NCBI RefSeq assembly: GCF_014199685.1
Contig: NZ_JACHNZ010000008.1
Coordinates: 1-64,000, forward strand
Direction of reading: 5' to 3'
DNA: 64,000 bases
Source of the DNA: Sphingosinicella soli
GTDB taxonomy: Bacteria; Pseudomonadota; Alphaproteobacteria; Sphingomonadales; Sphingomonadaceae
Shown here: in pieces, positions 61,537-64,000 of the stretch
Layout of the letters: every line of letters begins with the position of its first letter
Position numbering within the stretch: position 1 is the stretch's first letter
Position numbers and translations under genes: made by a program
Notes under the pieces: model-generated
What the model was told of the DNA's origin: nothing
What the model saw: only the letters and a program-made list of their open reading frames with translations
Databases searched by the model: none

Positions 61537-62859
61537 ATGTTGAAAACCGTTCACGTCATCGGCGGCGGCCTCGCCGGTTCGGAGGCCGCATGGCAGCTCG
61601 CCCGTGCGGGCGTTCCCGTCGTCCTCCACGAAATGCGCCCCGTGCAGGGGACCGACGCGCATCATACCGACGGGCTTGCCGAACTCGTCTGCTCGAACAG
61701 TTTCCGATCGGATGACCCGAATGCGAGCGCGGTGGGCGTGCTGCACGAGGAGATGCGGCGGCTCGGCTCGCTGATCCTCACCTGCGGCGATGCCGCGCGC
61801 GTGCCTGCGGGCTCGGCGCTTGCCGTGGACCGGGATGATTTTTCGGCGCGCGTCACCGCCGCGATCGAAGCGGAACCGCTGATCGAAATCCGCCGCGAAC
61901 GCGTGGACGGTCTGCCGCCGCCCGAATGGGGCCAGACGATCATCGCCACCGGGCCGCTGACGGCCGCGCCGCTCGCCGAAGCGATCCGCGCGCAGACGGG
62001 CGAGGACGCCCTCGCCTTCTTCGACGCGATCGCGCCGATCGTGCACCGCGACAGCATCGACATGGAGACGGCGTGGTTCCAGTCGCGCTACGACAAGGGC
62101 GACGGCAAGGACTACATCAACTGCCCGATGGACGAAGCGCAGTACGGCGCCTTCATCGAGGCGCTGATGACCGGCGAAAAGACCGTGTTCAAGGAATGGG
62201 AGGCCAGCACCCCCTATTTCGAAGGCTGCATGCCCATCGAAGTGATGGCGGAAAGAGGCCCGCAAACCTTGCGCTTCGGGCCGATGAAGCCGGTCGGCCT
62301 CACCAATCCGCGTTCGGGCAAGAAGGCCTATGCCGTCGTCCAGCTTCGGCAGGACAATGCCTCCGCCACGCTGTGGAACATGGTCGGCTTCCAGACCAAA
62401 CTGCGCCATGCCGAGCAGGTGCGCATCTTTCGCACGATACCGGGGCTGGAGAACGCCGAGTTCGCGCGGCTCGGCGGGCTGCACCGCAACACGTTCATCA
62501 AGTCCCCCGTGCTGCTCGACGGCATGCTGCGCCTGAAATCCGATCCGCGCATCCGCTTCGCCGGGCAGATCACCGGCTGCGAAGGCTATATCGAAAGCGC
62601 GTCCGTCGGCCTGCTGGCGGGCCGCTTCGCCGCCGCCGACGCGCTCGGGCAGACGCCGGACCTGCCGCCGCGCACGACCGCGCTCGGCGCGCTGCTCGCG
62701 CACATCACCGGCGAGGCGGTGGCCGAGACGTACCAGCCGATGAACGTGAACTTCGGCCTGTTCCCGCCGTTCGACGCGCGCGTTCCCAAGAAGTCGCGCA
62801 AGGCTGCCTACGCGGAGCGGGCGCTTGCCGATCTCGATGGCTGGATCGCCGCACCCTAA
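61537..62859 (+). CDS. trmFO: Methylenetetrahydrofolate--tRNA-(uracil-5-)-methyltransferase TrmFO
   Basis: 440-residue FAD/folate-dependent enzyme that makes m5U54 in the T-loop of t[24 protein letters not shown] is the FAD-binding start, and [14 protein letters not shown] contains the catalytic-loop Cys. [28 protein letters not shown] and [11 protein letters not shown]-like NFGLFPPFD are the conserved later blocks. Start at ATG 61537. It is convergent with the EF-hand gene, whose stop overlaps its own by four bases. Confidence 0.95.
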   Translation: MLKTVHVIGGGLAGSEAAWQLARAGVPVVLHEMRPVQGTDAHHTDGLAELVCSNSFRSDDPNASAVGVLHEEMRRLGSLILTCGDAARVPAGSALAVDRDDFSARVTAAIEAEPLIEIRRERVDGLPPPEWGQTIIATGPLTAAPLAEAIRAQTGEDALAFFDAIAPIVHRDSIDMETAWFQSRYDKGDGKDYINCPMDEAQYGAFIEALMTGEKTVFKEWEASTPYFEGCMPIEVMAERGPQTLRFGPMKPVGLTNPRSGKKAYAVVQLRQDNASATLWNMVGFQTKLRHAEQVRIFRTIPGLENAEFARLGGLHRNTFIKSPVLLDGMLRLKSDPRIRFAGQITGCEGYIESASVGLLAGRFAAADALGQTPDLPPRTTALGALLAHITGEAVAETYQPMNVNFGLFPPFDARVPKKSRKAAYAERALADLDGWIAAP

Positions 62860-63299
62860 TCCGCGCAGTTGCATTCCGGCTTGGGCTTCGCGGCGGCCCG
62901 CACCGTGCGTGTCTTTTCGAACTCCGCGGCCGTGAGTTCGCCGGACCTGTCGGCATCGGCATCATCGAAGCGCGCGTTCTGCTTCACCGCATATTCCGCG
63001 AAGCTGAGCACGCCGTCGCCGTCCGTATCGAACCTGTCGAACGATTGCCGACGCGCGCGAAGATACTCCTCGCGGCTGACGCTGGCGTTGCGGTCGCGGT
63101 CGTAGCGGCGGAAGCGTTTTTCCTCGCGCGTCGCCTCGCTCGCCTGCGGGGGTTCGGGCAGCGCAGCGGCGGCAACGGCCGGCGGCGCTTCGGGAAGCGG
63201 CGCGGTTGCAGGCTCGTCCTCCCCGCTCACCACGACTGCCGCCGCCACAAGCAATGTCACCGCGATTCCGCCGACCGCCCAGCGCCAAACCATCGTCAT
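62856..63299 (-). CDS. EF-hand protein, membrane-anchored or exported
   Basis: 147 residues. One N-terminal hydrophobic segment (about 6-26, [20 protein letters not shown]), a Pro/Ala-rich spacer, then at least three EF-hand loops: [14 protein letters not shown] (about 66-79), [14 protein letters not shown] (about 90-103) and [15 protein letters not shown] (about 113-127). It probably binds calcium outside the cytoplasm. The C-terminus has Cys residues (PECNCAD). Role unknown. Confidence 0.82.
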   Translation of the reverse strand: MTMVWRWAVGGIAVTLLVAAAVVVSGEDEPATAPLPEAPPAVAAAALPEPPQASEATREEKRFRRYDRDRNASVSREEYLRARRQSFDRFDTDGDGVLSFAEYAVKQNARFDDADADRSGELTAAEFEKTRTVRAAAKPKPECNCAD

Positions 63300-63369
63300 C
63301 CCTGCCCCCTCGATGCGATTCGAAGCCTTAGCCTAGCGGGTTCGTTTCGACCCTGTCACGCTCGCACTG

Positions 63370-63969
63370 TCAGACCCGGCCCGTCAGCACATGCCGCAGG
63401 ATGGCGAACTGCCGCCCCGCCGCGCCGCGCGGTTCCCGCTTGCCCGCAGCATCGCGCCGGGCAACCGCCGCAAGCGCCGTGACAGGCCGCACGACGGGCG
63501 CAAACGACCATCGTTGAAGAGCGGGAAGGTCGGCTTCCGCCCCCCGGCGGCGCGCGCTCGCGTGGGCCCAGAAGCGACCCGCTTCGGCGAGCCCGCCCAC
63601 ATCTTCCGCGCCGAGCAGCGCAGCTCCGCAGCCGAAAAGCCGCGCGCCGCTTTCGCCGAGGCCCGCGCCGTCGAGCGCATCCATATGAGCCTCGGCCAGC
63701 GCCGCGAGCAGCGCCGGATCCAGCGCCGCAGCCGCAACAGCGGCGAGGACGGGCTGCCCCGCGACCGGGTTTTCGCGAACGCCCTGCACGCTGTCCCGCC
63801 ACCAGGCGAGCCGGATCATGCCGATCTGCGGTTCGGTCGTGGTGCGCACCACCTCGGCGAGCGCGAGATCGAAGGCGTGAAGCGCGAACAGACCCGGCCT
63901 CGCGGCGGCCGGAGCGAACAGCGTCGCGACGTACCGATCCCGGTCTTCCGTCCGCACAATTGCTTCCAT
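63370..63969 (-). CDS. Short squalene/phytoene-synthase-like protein
   Basis: 199 residues resembling the N-terminal part of squalene/phytoene synthases (RDRYVATLFAPAAARPGLFALHAFDLALAEVV, then IGMIRLAWWRDSV). The Asp-rich DxxxD substrate motifs of active enzymes are not seen, and the length is well under the 280-300 of catalytic members. It may be a non-catalytic relative such as the NDUFAF6-like group, but that is inferred. ATG at 63969 is near the window edge; the frame is complete. Confidence 0.75.
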   Translation of the reverse strand: MEAIVRTEDRDRYVATLFAPAAARPGLFALHAFDLALAEVVRTTTEPQIGMIRLAWWRDSVQGVRENPVAGQPVLAAVAAAALDPALLAALAEAHMDALDGAGLGESGARLFGCGAALLGAEDVGGLAEAGRFWAHASARRRGAEADLPALQRWSFAPVVRPVTALAAVARRDAAGKREPRGAAGRQFAILRHVLTGRV

Positions 63970-64000
63970 TTCGGAAGTCGTTTCGGCAACGCGCGGATTT

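Overview
The window reads as a contiguous stretch of high-GC chromosomal DNA from an alphaproteobacterium, most likely a sphingomonad (order Sphingomonadales). This is inferred from gene content and order: HdaA-type DnaA regulator next to polyphosphate kinase, DUF2066, DUF1134 and FlbT proteins, the lptD-surA-pdxA-rsmA run, and a dispersed inverted repeat of a kind I associate with sphingomonads. Base composition was judged by eye and no database search was run.

Layout. 0-7.4 kb: an IS481-family element enters from the left edge and cuts off the end of a secreted lipase gene; then a YdeI-like small gene, uvrA, two small envelope genes, a 0.67 kb gene-free and hairpin-rich stretch, a fasciclin gene whose signal peptide is out of frame, and a tiny terminator-bounded minus-strand gene with a near-ideal ribosome binding site. 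7.4-20 kb: biotin genes bioF-bioD-bioA, a YpfJ-type zinc metallopeptidase, a fused 5-oxoprolinase/hydantoinase, a solo LuxR regulator, a DUF1134 protein, a two-part winged-helix regulator and a serine beta-lactamase-like hydrolase. 20.1-20.9 kb: a decayed, internally deleted IS3-type element with both inverted repeats intact, then tRNA-Pro(UGG). 21-31 kb: dapA-smpB-DUF2062-sulfite-oxidase-like operon, lytic transglycosylase and greB, a charged secreted protein, aspS-ppk2 and rnd. 31-43 kb: ppx-ppk1-hdaA-perM-DUF2066 on the minus strand, divergent from purM-purN-mmcQ; then ndk, holC and pepA. 43-64 kb: lptD-surA-pdxA-rsmA, guaB-rsmB, an M28 peptidase, an orphan flbT, TPR proteins, gyrA, a Doc-type toxin with a ribbon-helix-helix-like antitoxin, a glycosyltransferase, trmFO, an EF-hand protein and a short squalene/phytoene-synthase-like protein.

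How the genes work together. Most are housekeeping: DNA repair and topology (uvrA, gyrA, holC), replication control (hdaA), translation and RNA modification (aspS, smpB, rsmA, rsmB, trmFO), nucleotide synthesis (purM, purN, guaB, ndk), cell-wall and outer-membrane biogenesis (dapA, slt, lptD, surA) and cofactors (bioFDA, pdxA). Three polyphosphate enzymes (PPK2, PPX, PPK1) lie within 8 kb, and PPK1 is translationally overlapped with HdaA. Accessory signals are the two insertion elements, the toxin-antitoxin pair with a 10-bp-phased operator, the orphan flbT and several long perfect inverted repeats. I found no CRISPR array, prophage or biosynthetic cluster. The strongest candidates for something undescribed are the 18-codon gene at 7.2 kb, the hairpin-rich gene-free stretch at 5.7-6.3 kb and the 19-bp palindrome that supplies the end of greB.
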